A stretch of DNA of 64,000 nt from Granulicella mallensis MP5ACTX8 (GTDB lineage: Bacteria > Acidobacteriota > Terriglobia > Terriglobales > Acidobacteriaceae): NCBI RefSeq assembly GCF_000178955.2, contig NC_016631.1, positions 3,038,001 through 3,102,000 on the forward strand. Direction: 5' to 3'. Positions 35,890 through 45,566 of this stretch are shown piece by piece; position 1 is the first letter of the stretch; the number at the start of each line of letters is the position of its first letter. The notes below the pieces were generated by a model. It was given only the letters and a program-made list of their open reading frames with translations. It searched no databases and had not been told where the DNA came from. The translations under genes and the position numbers were made by a program.

Positions 35890-38565
35890 CTACTTATGTC
35901 CGGCCTGCACCGTAGAGTCAAAAAGCGATCGCACAGCAAGCGCCTTCTGGATCTCCGCCAGAGAGACTTTACTCGCAACGTGAATTCTGCGTGGCTCATG
36001 GGGAAGAACGTCGAAGTAGTTGTCGTCCAGCTTCGCATCGAGATCGCCAAAGCTGAGAGCCACCGCACGCGCCAGCACCGGAGTGCTCAATTCCACGACA
36101 AAGCCTGAACCTTCGGTGTGCACCTGGGCGTTGATTTGCGGCTGTTGAAGAGCGAGATCGGCACTACGAGTGAAGTAGACGTTGCGAGTCGCCAGGGATC
36201 GACCCTCTTGCTCAAGCGAGAGAACAGCAACTGTAGCCGTAGGATCGAAGCCTGCAACGTTGGTGAGCGAGATAGGAGCCACGGGCGTGCTGGCCAAAGC
36301 CGCGACCGAGACAGGCTGATGCTGATCGCTCAGGACCGTCCCATCGAAGCGCATAAACCGAACACGGAGAACAGCGGCGCGCGGCGTCTGCTCATCAGAG
36401 ACGATGTGCAGACGCAGTTCATGCCCGGCACTGTCCAGTTCGGGCGTCAGGACGATCGGCGCATAGAAACGCTTTGCATAGTACTGAAGCGCCTTCCAGC
36501 GGCCGTAGTAGTCAATAGAGGCCCATGAAGCTACGGGCCAGCAATCGTCGAGCTGCCAATAAAGCGTTCCCATGTTCTGCGGACGCAGGCTGCGCATGTG
36601 TTCGACGCCAAACTGGATGGCCTCAGCCTGCATTAGCTGGCTCAGGTAGACGAACGACGGAAAATCGCGAGCAGGCCGGAACTCAGCCTTAAGGTATTGC
36701 TGCATGCGATCGAAGCCGTGGATGAAGCGTTCGTGGGTGAGCAACAGGGGTGAGCTTAGATCTTCCTCCTTGCCAGCGAAGCTACGCACGGTACGCAGAT
36801 CGGGCATGGATTGGAAACCGAACTCGGAGAGAAAGCGTGGAGCTATTTTGGCGTAGTCCGTGTAGGGTGCTCCTGCACTCCATACGCTCCAGGAGTGCAC
36901 ATCGCCATTGCTGTCTGTGCCGCCGGCATCGTCAAAGTTGGAGCCGGGCGAGCTGGGCCAGTAAGGCACGCCATTGCCATGCTCGGCCACAGCGCTCTTG
37001 AGGATGTCGCGAAACATGACGACGTAATCCTGCCAGACACGTTCGCGCTGGGCCGACGTGACGTCCTTCTGGAACTTCTGCTGATCGCCCCAGTTATGCC
37101 AGGCCGTCTCGACTTCATTATTGCCGCACCAGATCGTCATGCTGGGATGGTCGCTGAGACGCTCGACCTGCTCTGCAGCTTCGGCCTGGACGTTCTCCTG
37201 GTAGGCCTTGTCTCCGGGCACCATCGCACCGCCAAACATGAAATCGTGCCAGACCATCAGTCCGAGCTCATCGCAGAGATCGTAAAAATCATCGGTCTCG
37301 TAGAAGCCACCACCCCAGATGCGCAGCATGTTCATGTGGACATCGCGCGCCGAGGTCAGGATCACGCGTTTCTGAGCAGTTGTCGTACGAGGTGGAAAGC
37401 TATCGAAAGGAACAACGTCTGCGCCCTTCGCGTAGATCGGAACCCCATTGATGATGAATGTAAAGCTGGTTCCCCACTGATCCGGCACGCGCCTCAACTC
37501 AACAGAGCGCAGGCCTGTGTGCAAGGTAGCAGTTGCAAGATGCTGGCCACCCCGTACAAGATTGACCGCAACCGTATAGCGACTCTGCGGACCATAGCCA
37601 TTGGGCCACCAGAGCTGTGGATGATCGAGTCGTACCGGAACCAGTAGATGATTCGCGCCGCGATCGAGTTCTACAGAGATCTGCCGCACGGGCAGCGCGT
37701 GGCCGGCGGGATCGGTGAGGTGCACTTCCAGGGTTGCCGAGCCTGCGACATCAGAGTCCAGTGCAACGCTTACGTTCGTGATGGCACGGGCAGCAGTGAC
37801 GGACTCCTGCTGAAGATGCAGGCTGCGGATGCGAGCCCCGCTCCAGGTATCCAGATGTACCGGGCGCCATATACCGGAGGTTACGAATCTAGGGCCCCAG
37901 TCCCAGCCGAACTGGTAGGGAGCTTTGCGCATGTAATGTCCGACGGGATAGATCCCCTTCGCGGGATTGAAGGGCTCGTAGCCAGTCCCAGGCAGGACAT
38001 AGGGAGCCTTCGCCACCAGAGGCGTCACCGTATTCATCGGCGAATGGAAGAGGATCGTGAGCGTGTTATGCCCTGCAACCAAATAGGGCTTCGCATCGAA
38101 GGTCCATGAGCGGAACATATTGTCCGTGTGCAGGACAGGCTTGCCATTGAGTTGAATGTCGGCAAAGGTATCGAGCCCTTCAAAGACCAACTCCGCGTGC
38201 TGCTGATGCAGGGCGGCCGCGCTCACCTCGAAATCGCAGGTGTACTCCCAGTCTGTTCGTTCGATCCACTGGAGGCGTTTTTCGTTATCCCCGAAGAACG
38301 GATTAGGAATCAGACCCGCGTGTTCAAGATCGGTGTGAACTGCGCCGGGCACAGTAGTCGGATGCCATGCGGTCGTTTCGGGGTGGTCTGAAGACTGGAC
38401 GGCACGAAAGCGCCAACCCGTCGTGAGCTGCCGCTGCTGCAACTGCCCTGTCGGGCCAACTGCTTCGGTATGCTGCATCTTGTCCTGAGCTGTCAGCCGT
38501 GCTGCAGAGGTAAGAGAGAGGCTAAAGACAAATAAAAACAGGACTGTTCGTTTGATTCCCCGCAA
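35890..38565 (-). CDS. GH2 beta-mannosidase, secreted
   Basis: Retaining beta-mannosidase that removes the beta-1,4-mannose of the N-glycan core or of beta-mannan ends. About 890 residues, typical for the family. The TTG at 38565 is preferred because GAGGGAG lies 6 bases upstream and it gives a compact signal peptide (KRTVLFLFVFSLSLTSAARLTAQ); a GTG at 38586 is the alternative. The acid/base is in MTIWCGNNEVETAWHNWGDQ (about 485) and the nucleophile in RFLSEFGFQSMPDL (about 580). The N-terminal jelly-roll (LVFEGLDTFADIQLNGKPV) and immunoglobulin-like domains are complete. It belongs to the surrounding mannosidase block. Confidence 0.92.
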   Translation of the reverse strand: MRGIKRTVLFLFVFSLSLTSAARLTAQDKMQHTEAVGPTGQLQQRQLTTGWRFRAVQSSDHPETTAWHPTTVPGAVHTDLEHAGLIPNPFFGDNEKRLQWIERTDWEYTCDFEVSAAALHQQHAELVFEGLDTFADIQLNGKPVLHTDNMFRSWTFDAKPYLVAGHNTLTILFHSPMNTVTPLVAKAPYVLPGTGYEPFNPAKGIYPVGHYMRKAPYQFGWDWGPRFVTSGIWRPVHLDTWSGARIRSLHLQQESVTAARAITNVSVALDSDVAGSATLEVHLTDPAGHALPVRQISVELDRGANHLLVPVRLDHPQLWWPNGYGPQSRYTVAVNLVRGGQHLATATLHTGLRSVELRRVPDQWGTSFTFIINGVPIYAKGADVVPFDSFPPRTTTAQKRVILTSARDVHMNMLRIWGGGFYETDDFYDLCDELGLMVWHDFMFGGAMVPGDKAYQENVQAEAAEQVERLSDHPSMTIWCGNNEVETAWHNWGDQQKFQKDVTSAQRERVWQDYVVMFRDILKSAVAEHGNGVPYWPSSPGSNFDDAGGTDSNGDVHSWSVWSAGAPYTDYAKIAPRFLSEFGFQSMPDLRTVRSFAGKEEDLSSPLLLTHERFIHGFDRMQQYLKAEFRPARDFPSFVYLSQLMQAEAIQFGVEHMRSLRPQNMGTLYWQLDDCWPVASWASIDYYGRWKALQYYAKRFYAPIVLTPELDSAGHELRLHIVSDEQTPRAAVLRVRFMRFDGTVLSDQHQPVSVAALASTPVAPISLTNVAGFDPTATVAVLSLEQEGRSLATRNVYFTRSADLALQQPQINAQVHTEGSGFVVELSTPVLARAVALSFGDLDAKLDDNYFDVLPHEPRRIHVASKVSLAEIQKALAVRSLFDSTVQAGHK

Positions 38566-38665
38566 AGAAAACTCCCTCAGTAGCACGCCGTTCGATGATA
38601 TCGTCTCCTGTGATTGTGGTCATCCCTATGGGAAAAATCGGCGACGAGAGGCTCTTCCGAATGAG

Positions 38666-38696
38666 CAAAAAAAGGGGCAGAGCCGAAGCTCTGCCC
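38666..38696 (-). terminator. Rho-independent terminator of the TonB receptor gene
   Basis: A perfect 9-bp stem (38675-38683 with 38688-38696); on the minus strand the loop is TTCG and a run of seven T follows. Classic intrinsic terminator, 28 bp past the stop codon. Confidence 0.92.
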
Positions 38697-38723
38697 GTAG
38701 AAGTACATCTTGGTGATGCCTCT

Positions 38724-41700
38724 TTAGAAGCTATATTTGGCACTCACTTGCACGAGGCGCTCTGTCGAACGCACGGTGTTAATCTGACCGAAGGTCGAAT
38801 CGCTGATATTGGTATCAGGATTGCCCAGGCTCGGGTGGTTGAATACGTTGAAAGCATCGAAGTGGAAGTTCAGGACATGTTCCGCGAACAGATGAAAATC
38901 CTTGGACACAGAGAGATCGGCAGTCCAGTAGCCAGGACCACGAACGCTGCCATTCGATGAGGAGCCAAACGCATTGGAAGCTGCTGCACCAAAGGCGCAC
39001 ACTCCGTTATCGACTCCAGCTTGCTTACATGTAAGCGCAGAAGGATCAGTTCCAAACCACGCACCAAGCTGACGATGAGCGATCTTCAAGGGCCGGTACT
39101 GGTTGGCACGTGAGACTCCATAACTGTTTGAGCCATCATCCGGTCCTGTGATCGTTTCCGGAAGGCCCGAGTAGGCAAAGCCGGTACTGGACAGCTTCCA
39201 GCCGCCAACAAAGACATCCACAACACGGTTAAGACCTGAGCCGAACTGCTGTCCGCGCCCAAAAGGCAGCGCGTACACCAGCAGCCCCGACACACTGTGC
39301 TTCACATCGGTTCCGGCAACACCGTAGTCGGCATGGCTATCGTAGTAGTTCTGGAATGCGCCGCTATATCCATTGACGTTGAGAGCATAGTTTCCAAGGC
39401 TGTTCGTCATGGCCTTGCCATAGGTGTAATTGAAGGTGAACTCCAGACCGTGTGTTGCACGCTGGCGCAAGGTAGTTTGCAAGGCGTTGTAGTTCATCAG
39501 GCCTCGCGATTCCGTAATCAACAACTTGCTTGAGCCGACGCCTAGCGCCGCGTTGTTGAAATAAGGAGCCGTCGTGGGATCGCCGTTCACCAGGTATTGG
39601 TTGACGTTGCCGTAGTCTTCGATGTGTTGCCCCTGCTCTCCGAGATACCCAACCACAAGGGATGTCGTACGAGTGAGAGCATATTCCGTGGTCAGGCTCC
39701 ACTCCTGCACATAAGCCGGCTGAATATTCTGTGGATAGATGTTGTAAGACGAACCGTTGAAGTTGATATCGCTTGCATTGTCGACCGCGAAGCCCTGCTC
39801 CGCCGTGCGGGGAGCCTGTCCAGGATTTCCTGGCGTAGGTGCGACCTGATTTATGTCTACGGATTGGACAAAGGGAGTAATGGAAGTCAACCTCTGATTA
39901 GCAGCGTTGCCCTCAAAGAAACTGGTTGCACCATAACCGCCACGAACGACGAAACGGTCCGTAGCCTGGTAAGCAAAACCGAAGCGAGGCATGATCTGCT
40001 TGTAGTTTGGCTGATAGCAGGCGCGATTGCTACAAACCCCTGAGCCGGCCGGGGCATTGGCAGGAACACTTCCTGCGTAAATGACCTGACCTGTGCCGAC
40101 CAGAACATTGCCGGTCTTGTTGTTTTGCTCATACCAGGGCTGATCGTACTCATACCGGACGCCGAGATTGAAGGTCAGGTTAGGGAAAGCCTTCCAGTCA
40201 TCCTGGATAAAGCCGGCGGCGCGCCACTGGCGGTTGCCTACACGAATTCCCTGAGAAGTAACCGTTGCTTCCGTCACACGGTCCAGAAGAAAGTCGGCTG
40301 CGCCATCACCGAGCCCCTCGTCTGCACTAGCGTTGGCCGTATAACCGCCCTTGTAGAGCAGTGAGCCAAGAAAACCGGCGTTATTGTCGGTTGTGTAGTT
40401 ATTCTCATAACGTAACGCCTGCACACCCGCACTGATGAGATGCAAGCCACGCTGCCAGGTAATGTTATCCATGTAGGTAAAGGTGTTGTCCGTAATGTTG
40501 GCATCAAACGCTGGAGTGCCGCCACCCGTGATGGAGCTGGGGTCCGATAGGTTCTGAAACGAATAGCCGGGATCGGACTGTACAGCGAAGGGGATTCCCA
40601 CTTTCGCATTTCCAGTTAGGCCAAACTGTCCACTTGGATCGCTCGGATTGGATTGGCGAAAGATGACTCGGGTATATCCCGCGCGAGCGGAATTAACGAT
40701 TGCAGGAGAAAAAATATGGACCCAGTTTGCACCCATAATCTTGGTGGGATAGCGATTGAGGGACGGGAATGAGATCGCCAGGACCGTGCCAGCCTGATCG
40801 TAAGCAGTGGATTGTGAGTAGAACCCGGTAATCTTATCTGCGGCACGAGGATCGTATTCGATTTTGACGTCGAACTGATTGTTGACCGTATAGCTCTTGT
40901 CCACACCGTGATAGTTATTCGAAGCAATGCCGTCATCGGGTATCGCATTGGGGAGCGGATACAGATCAGGGTGCGCGAAGAGGAACTTTGCCACAGGATT
41001 CAAAATCGAAATTTGATTGTTCACAAAAGGGGCAAAATGATTCAGTGGATCATAGAGCTGAATGGGCGCGTTCGCTACGCCGGTGGCAGCTCCTATCGGA
41101 GGATTCAGCAATGCTGAAAAATCGCCCGATCTCATGGCAGAGGTAAATACAGAAGTTTTGTCCGTTTTCGTCGTGTGATATCGATTGCCCAGATAATCGC
41201 CGAAGAAAAACAGCTTATCCTTCTTGATCGGTCCACCCAGGGTGCCGCCAAACTGTGTTTGCGTGAAAGGGTTAATCGGCGTGAACGTTGCGTTATGATC
41301 GTTCCCCCATGAGTTAGCATCCAGGGTCTGATTCTGGACGTAGGCATAGGCCGAACCATGGAACTTATTAGTTCCGCTCTTCAATACGCTGACAACTCCA
41401 CCGCCATTTACATTGCCATACTCCGCAGGAGAGTTTGCCGTTAGAACCTTGATCTCCTGAAGAGCTTCAGGCGCTGGGTTATACGCAATGATGTTGTTGA
41501 AGGTCTCATTCATATCGATACCATCAAGCGTGTAGTTGTTTGCCTGAGATCGATTTCCATTGATGCTCGGAACATCGGAGTAATAGGTATCACGCTCGAT
41601 AGCGTTGTTACCCGTCAGTCCGGACGTGCCGTTTGTATTGATGGCGCCGGGAATGAGCATAGTCAGGGCAGAAAAATTAAGGCCATTGAGTGGCACATTC

Positions 41701-42158
41701 TGAATAGCATTCGCCGTAAACGTCGTGCCTAATGTCGCATCGCTGGTATTGAGAATGGGCGCGGCCGTCGAAACCTCTACCGTCTCAGCCGTGCTGCCTA
41801 CCTTGAGAGCCACATTGAACGTCGCGATCTGGAGAATTTCGAGCGTAAACGGAGGCACGGTCTCCTTGCCAAACCCGTTGGCCTCTATCGTGACCTGATA
41901 CCGCCCGATCGGCAGGTACTGGATGCGATACAGGCCGGATGAGTTGGTGCTTGTCGGCGAATCCACACCGGTGTCCAGGTCATGCGCGATGACCCTGGCT
42001 CCCGAAACAATAGCGCCGCTCGAATCCGTCACCGTGCCGGTGATGGAGCCGGTGACGTTTTGTGCCTGCGCAAACGGTGTACAGAAGAGCGTTGCCGTGG
42101 CAATCGCAATCCCGGAGAGGTACTTGAGAAGCTTCTTCTTACTGGCGAATTTCATCAT
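38724..42158 (-). CDS. TonB-dependent receptor, Oar/SusC-like, of the glycan locus
   Basis: Complete outer-membrane receptor of 1144 residues: signal peptide (about 1-33, FAQAQ), carboxypeptidase-regulatory domain (about 35-115, GSITGTVTDSSGAIVSGARV), plug (about 125-270, NYTLDGIDMNETFNN, SPAEYGNVNGGGVVSVLKSG, then TNKFHGSAYAY), and a barrel ending in AKYSF. GGAG lies 8 bases before the ATG. Lying between the beta-mannosidase and the DeoR/GH20 genes, it is the likely importer of mannose- or GlcNAc-containing oligosaccharides released outside. A hairpin in its leader (42200-42228) resembles the terminator stem at its 3' end. Confidence 0.9.
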   Translation of the reverse strand: MMKFASKKKLLKYLSGIAIATATLFCTPFAQAQNVTGSITGTVTDSSGAIVSGARVIAHDLDTGVDSPTSTNSSGLYRIQYLPIGRYQVTIEANGFGKETVPPFTLEILQIATFNVALKVGSTAETVEVSTAAPILNTSDATLGTTFTANAIQNVPLNGLNFSALTMLIPGAINTNGTSGLTGNNAIERDTYYSDVPSINGNRSQANNYTLDGIDMNETFNNIIAYNPAPEALQEIKVLTANSPAEYGNVNGGGVVSVLKSGTNKFHGSAYAYVQNQTLDANSWGNDHNATFTPINPFTQTQFGGTLGGPIKKDKLFFFGDYLGNRYHTTKTDKTSVFTSAMRSGDFSALLNPPIGAATGVANAPIQLYDPLNHFAPFVNNQISILNPVAKFLFAHPDLYPLPNAIPDDGIASNNYHGVDKSYTVNNQFDVKIEYDPRAADKITGFYSQSTAYDQAGTVLAISFPSLNRYPTKIMGANWVHIFSPAIVNSARAGYTRVIFRQSNPSDPSGQFGLTGNAKVGIPFAVQSDPGYSFQNLSDPSSITGGGTPAFDANITDNTFTYMDNITWQRGLHLISAGVQALRYENNYTTDNNAGFLGSLLYKGGYTANASADEGLGDGAADFLLDRVTEATVTSQGIRVGNRQWRAAGFIQDDWKAFPNLTFNLGVRYEYDQPWYEQNNKTGNVLVGTGQVIYAGSVPANAPAGSGVCSNRACYQPNYKQIMPRFGFAYQATDRFVVRGGYGATSFFEGNAANQRLTSITPFVQSVDINQVAPTPGNPGQAPRTAEQGFAVDNASDINFNGSSYNIYPQNIQPAYVQEWSLTTEYALTRTTSLVVGYLGEQGQHIEDYGNVNQYLVNGDPTTAPYFNNAALGVGSSKLLITESRGLMNYNALQTTLRQRATHGLEFTFNYTYGKAMTNSLGNYALNVNGYSGAFQNYYDSHADYGVAGTDVKHSVSGLLVYALPFGRGQQFGSGLNRVVDVFVGGWKLSSTGFAYSGLPETITGPDDGSNSYGVSRANQYRPLKIAHRQLGAWFGTDPSALTCKQAGVDNGVCAFGAAASNAFGSSSNGSVRGPGYWTADLSVSKDFHLFAEHVLNFHFDAFNVFNHPSLGNPDTNISDSTFGQINTVRSTERLVQVSAKYSF

Positions 42159-42199
42159 TGAGAGAACTCCAGGAGTGCATCGATATGGAATGGGCCCAC

Positions 42200-42228
42200 A
42201 TGCGGGTAGAGCTTAAGCTCTGCCGCAT
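42200..42228. promoter_or_regulatory. Palindromic leader element upstream of the TonB receptor
   Basis: An almost perfect palindrome centred on AGAGCTTAAGCTCT with ATGCGG/CCGCAT outer arms, 42-70 bp upstream of the receptor start. It could be an operator or a leader hairpin. Its GGCAGAGC/GCTCTGCC arms resemble those of the terminator at 38675-38696. Confidence 0.4.
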
Positions 42229-42304
42229 ATCCGCTCGACGGGGCTGCTATGCAAATCAAATATGGAGAAGAGCATAGAAACCTACATGAACACTTGTCAA
42301 CATA

Positions 42305-42329
42305 AAGTTTCAGAATTATGACGAAACTT
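42305..42329. promoter_or_regulatory. Inverted repeat AAGTTTC-N11-GAAACTT, candidate DeoR operator
   Basis: Perfect 7-bp arms with 11-bp spacing lie in the divergent region between the TonB receptor and the DeoR-type gene, 87 bp before the latter. TTTC/GAAA half-sites are common in operators of AgaR/DeoR-type sugar regulators. Binding by the adjacent regulator is inferred. Confidence 0.45.
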
Positions 42330-42415
42330 GCTTCATATGCTCAAATGGTGGCACGACTTCCCTCTCCAACTTTGCTGACTGTAGATTTGTTCTTTATTTA
42401 GAAGGGACTTAAAAC

Positions 42416-43201
42416 ATGGCTCCAAAGACGCAGGACCGCGCAAATCAGATCCTTCATCTTCTTCTTCAGAAAGGCCAGAGCTGCGTTGAGGACCTGGCGG
42501 TTACGATCAATGCTTCTCCGGCGAGCGTACGGCGCGACCTCATCAAACTCGCACAGCGCGGCCTTGTGAACCGCACTCATGGCAGCGTGGAACTGGCCGG
42601 AAAGATGACCTACGAGCCGTTCCGGTTTGACGCAGCCTTTCCGCTGCGCGCAGAACGCTTCGCCGATGAGAAGCGGCGCATCGCCATTGCTGCCGCCGAG
42701 ATGGTCAACGAAGGCGATACGGTTGCGCTATCGTCAGGTACAACCACCACGCAGGTCGCCCGCAGCCTGCGGCATCGTGAAGGCATCCATATTGTGACGA
42801 ATGCGGTGAATATCGGGATGGAGCTTTCCAGCCTTCCGAACGCGCGTGTGACTCTCACCGGAGGCTCGATCCGGTGGCCCGGCGCGTTCTCCATGGTCGG
42901 CGCAACGGCCTTCGATTCGCTGCAGCGGCTCTTCTTTGACAAGGTGTTTATGGGTGCCTGCGGGATTCATCCCGAGCATGGCCTGACCGTGATCGAATCC
43001 GACGAAGCTCTGATCCTCGGCGAGATGGTGAAGCATTCCAAGCAGGTGATTGCGGTGGCCGATGCCAGCAAGCTCGGCATGTTTACCGCGACCAAGGTCT
43101 GTGGCACCGACGCCCTGCATGCCATCATCACGGACGACAGCGTTGACCCCGGGCTCGTCGAAGATTTTCAGCGCAAACAGATCAAAGTAATCGTTGTTTA
43201 G
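42416..43201 (+). CDS. DeoR/GlpR-family sugar-responsive transcriptional regulator
   Basis: Regulator of 261 residues with an N-terminal winged helix (RANQILHLLLQKGQSCVEDLA, then ASPASVRRDLIKLAQRGLVNRTHG, the DeoR recognition helix) and a C-terminal sugar-phosphate-binding DeoRC domain (GDTVALSSGTTTTQVARSL, NAVNIGMEL, GACGIHPEHGLTV, ADASKLGMF). Such proteins repress sugar or amino-sugar operons until a phosphorylated sugar binds. AGAAGGGA lies before the ATG. It is divergent from the TonB receptor and 115 bp before the GH20 gene, so the glycan locus is the obvious target; the effector may be GlcNAc-6P or a mannose phosphate. Confidence 0.9.
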   Translation: MAPKTQDRANQILHLLLQKGQSCVEDLAVTINASPASVRRDLIKLAQRGLVNRTHGSVELAGKMTYEPFRFDAAFPLRAERFADEKRRIAIAAAEMVNEGDTVALSSGTTTTQVARSLRHREGIHIVTNAVNIGMELSSLPNARVTLTGGSIRWPGAFSMVGATAFDSLQRLFFDKVFMGACGIHPEHGLTVIESDEALILGEMVKHSKQVIAVADASKLGMFTATKVCGTDALHAIITDDSVDPGLVEDFQRKQIKVIVV

Positions 43202-43316
43202 CTGGCGTGAATGCGCTTGGTCGACAAGTAGCGGTATCTTTACTAATAGAAGTAGTTTTTTATCGGAACATCCTTTGCCCCCCACCAGGAACCCAGGTAA
43301 CACTGAAGGAGTAGCA

Positions 43317-45380
43317 ATGAATCACCCGTCGCCCCTGCGTCATTACCGCAATCAACTTGTCCGTTTTGGGGTACTTTGCTTGATTGCCTCTCCCTTTATG
43401 TCCGCACAGACTTCGAACACCCTTCTTCCCAAGCCCGCGCAGATGACCGTTGCCGCCGGTTCGATTCCCTTCACCGGAAACTTCACGGTCTCGCTCAACG
43501 GAGCGCACAATCCCATCCTCGAAGCGGCAACGCGCCGCACCCTCGACGCCCTGGAGCTCTCTACTGGAATCCCCCTGGGCAAAGGATTGCAGGCTCCTGA
43601 CGCAACCCTGACGATCCAGGTGCAGGACCCCTCGGGCACGCGTCCAACGCTGGACACCGATGAAAGCTACTCCATCCATTCCACGGGTAACAAGATCGTC
43701 TTGAAGGCCGGTAATGTCTTCGGAGCTCTCCATGGCCTCGAGACCTTGCAGCAGCTTCTTCAGGTTGAAGGCGGAAACTACGTCATTCCCGCGGTACAGA
43801 TCGACGATGCTCCGCGCTTCCCCTGGCGCGGGTTCATGCTCGATGTGAGCCGCCACTTCATGCCCTTGCCGGTGATCTACCGCACGCTGGATGGCATGGC
43901 TGCCGTCAAGCTCAATGTCTTCCACTGGCATCTCACGGACGACCAGGGCTTCCGCGTCGAAAGCAAGAGATTCCCCCAGCTCACCCAGGTGGGATCTGAC
44001 CACCTCTTCTATACGCAGGATCAGGTACGCGCCGTCATCGCCTATGCCAGCGCGCGCGGCATCCGTGTCGTGCCGGAGTTCGACGTCCCCGGCCACGTTA
44101 CCAGCTGGCTGATCGGCATGCCTGAGCTTGGCAGCATCCAGCGTCCTTACGCACTCGCCCGCACCTTCGGAGTCTGGGATGGAGCACTCGATCCCACCAA
44201 AGATAGTACCTATCAGTTCCTTGACGCCTTCATCGGTGAGATGGCTGACCTCTTCCCCGACGAGTACATGCACATGGGCGGAGACGAGAGCAACGGCAAG
44301 GACTGGAAGGCGAATCCGCAGATCGTGGACTTCATGAAGGCGCACAATATGAAGTCCACCGAGGAACTGCAGGCCTACTTCAGCGCGCGCGTCCTCGAGC
44401 TGGTGAAGGGACACCATAAGCAGATGGTCGGCTGGGACGAGATCCTGACCCCCAACACGCCGAAGGATGCCATCATCCAGAGCTGGCGCGGTGTTGAGTC
44501 ACTTGCCGTAGCCTCGAAGCAGGGGAACAGAGGTATCCTCTCCGCGCCCTATTACCTCGATGGGATGAAGACTTCCGAGCGGATGTACCTGGACGATCCG
44601 ATCCCCGACGGTTCCGCGCTCACAGCCGAACAGCAAAAGCTCGTTCTCGGCGGCGAGGCCTGCATGTGGGCTGAGCAGATCACCCCGCAGACCGTCGACT
44701 CACGAGTCTGGCCGCGCACGGCCGCCCTTGCGGAACGCTTCTGGTCCCCACGCGAGACCCGGGACGTTCCCGATATGTATCGGCGCCTCGCGGTCGAATC
44801 GCTGCGGCTGGATGCCCTGGGACTCACCCATATCTCCGGCCCTCAGTCTGGATTGAGACAGCTTGCCGGCGGCGAAGAAGGAGCGGCCCAGCTTGCGGTA
44901 CTCGCCTCCACGCTCAGCCCTGTCTCCTTCGGCGAACGTTACCACCAGCAGAGGACCTCGCAGCTCACGCCGATGGGTAATCCCGTCGACTACCTGCGGC
45001 CCGATCCTGCCCTTCGCGAGAATCTCCTTCTGATCGCCGACCGCTATCTGCACAGCACCTCGCCGGCAGAGCACTCGGCAGCACGTCAGCAGCTAGAGAG
45101 CCTCTTCCAATCATGGATCGATTCCGGTCCCCGGCTGGATAGCCTTGCTGCGGATAATCCCCGGCTGCGTCAACTCTCTGAGCGCCGCATACAACTGGTA
45201 AAACTCGGGACTCTCGGCGTTCAAGCGCTCAAGGCTATCGACTCGCACAAGGCCCCAAGTGCGGCGTGGATTGAGCAGCAGAATGCGCTCCTGAAAGAAG
45301 CTGGAAGCCACACCGAGCTGACTGATTTCGTTGTCCTTCCTCCTCTGCAACAACTCCTTGAGGCTGCTGGAAAGCACTAA
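43317..45380 (+). CDS. GH20 beta-N-acetylhexosaminidase, secreted
   Basis: Removes terminal beta-GlcNAc/GalNAc by substrate-assisted catalysis. GGAG five bases before the ATG at 43317 fixes the start and gives 687 residues with a signal peptide (VRFGVLCLIASPFMSAQ). The N-terminal GH20b domain (LPKPAQMTVAAGSIPF to about 135) is followed by the barrel: RFPWRGFMLDVSRHFMPL, KLNVFHWHLTDDQGFRVE, the catalytic pair in HMGGDES (Asp323-Glu324), MVGWDEIL and GGEACMWAEQ. A C-terminal helical extension of about 150 residues is less typical. It can act on the GlcNAc of the N-glycan core or on chitin oligomers. Confidence 0.93.
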   Translation: MNHPSPLRHYRNQLVRFGVLCLIASPFMSAQTSNTLLPKPAQMTVAAGSIPFTGNFTVSLNGAHNPILEAATRRTLDALELSTGIPLGKGLQAPDATLTIQVQDPSGTRPTLDTDESYSIHSTGNKIVLKAGNVFGALHGLETLQQLLQVEGGNYVIPAVQIDDAPRFPWRGFMLDVSRHFMPLPVIYRTLDGMAAVKLNVFHWHLTDDQGFRVESKRFPQLTQVGSDHLFYTQDQVRAVIAYASARGIRVVPEFDVPGHVTSWLIGMPELGSIQRPYALARTFGVWDGALDPTKDSTYQFLDAFIGEMADLFPDEYMHMGGDESNGKDWKANPQIVDFMKAHNMKSTEELQAYFSARVLELVKGHHKQMVGWDEILTPNTPKDAIIQSWRGVESLAVASKQGNRGILSAPYYLDGMKTSERMYLDDPIPDGSALTAEQQKLVLGGEACMWAEQITPQTVDSRVWPRTAALAERFWSPRETRDVPDMYRRLAVESLRLDALGLTHISGPQSGLRQLAGGEEGAAQLAVLASTLSPVSFGERYHQQRTSQLTPMGNPVDYLRPDPALRENLLLIADRYLHSTSPAEHSAARQQLESLFQSWIDSGPRLDSLAADNPRLRQLSERRIQLVKLGTLGVQALKAIDSHKAPSAAWIEQQNALLKEAGSHTELTDFVVLPPLQQLLEAAGKH

Positions 45381-45396
45381 TTCGTAACGATCATCC

Positions 45397-45456
45397 ACTG
45401 GAGTTCTTCGGCCTGGTCAACGCCTGTTGATGTTGCGCTGAAGGACTCCAGTTTTT
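45397..45456 (+). terminator. Rho-independent terminator of the GH20 gene
   Basis: A 13-bp stem (45397-45409 with 45440-45452, one G-T pair) with a 30-base loop that holds its own 4-bp stem (CAAC/GTTG), followed by a run of T. Confidence 0.8.
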
Positions 45457-45566
45457 ATTTCTGCAAGGTTCTCACCTCTGATTGCCTTGATCCGCTCATG
45501 ATCGTTTTAGCCCCTAGGCATTAGACTTCTCGGGAACCTATTTCTTCGTGATCGGAGCAGTACAGG

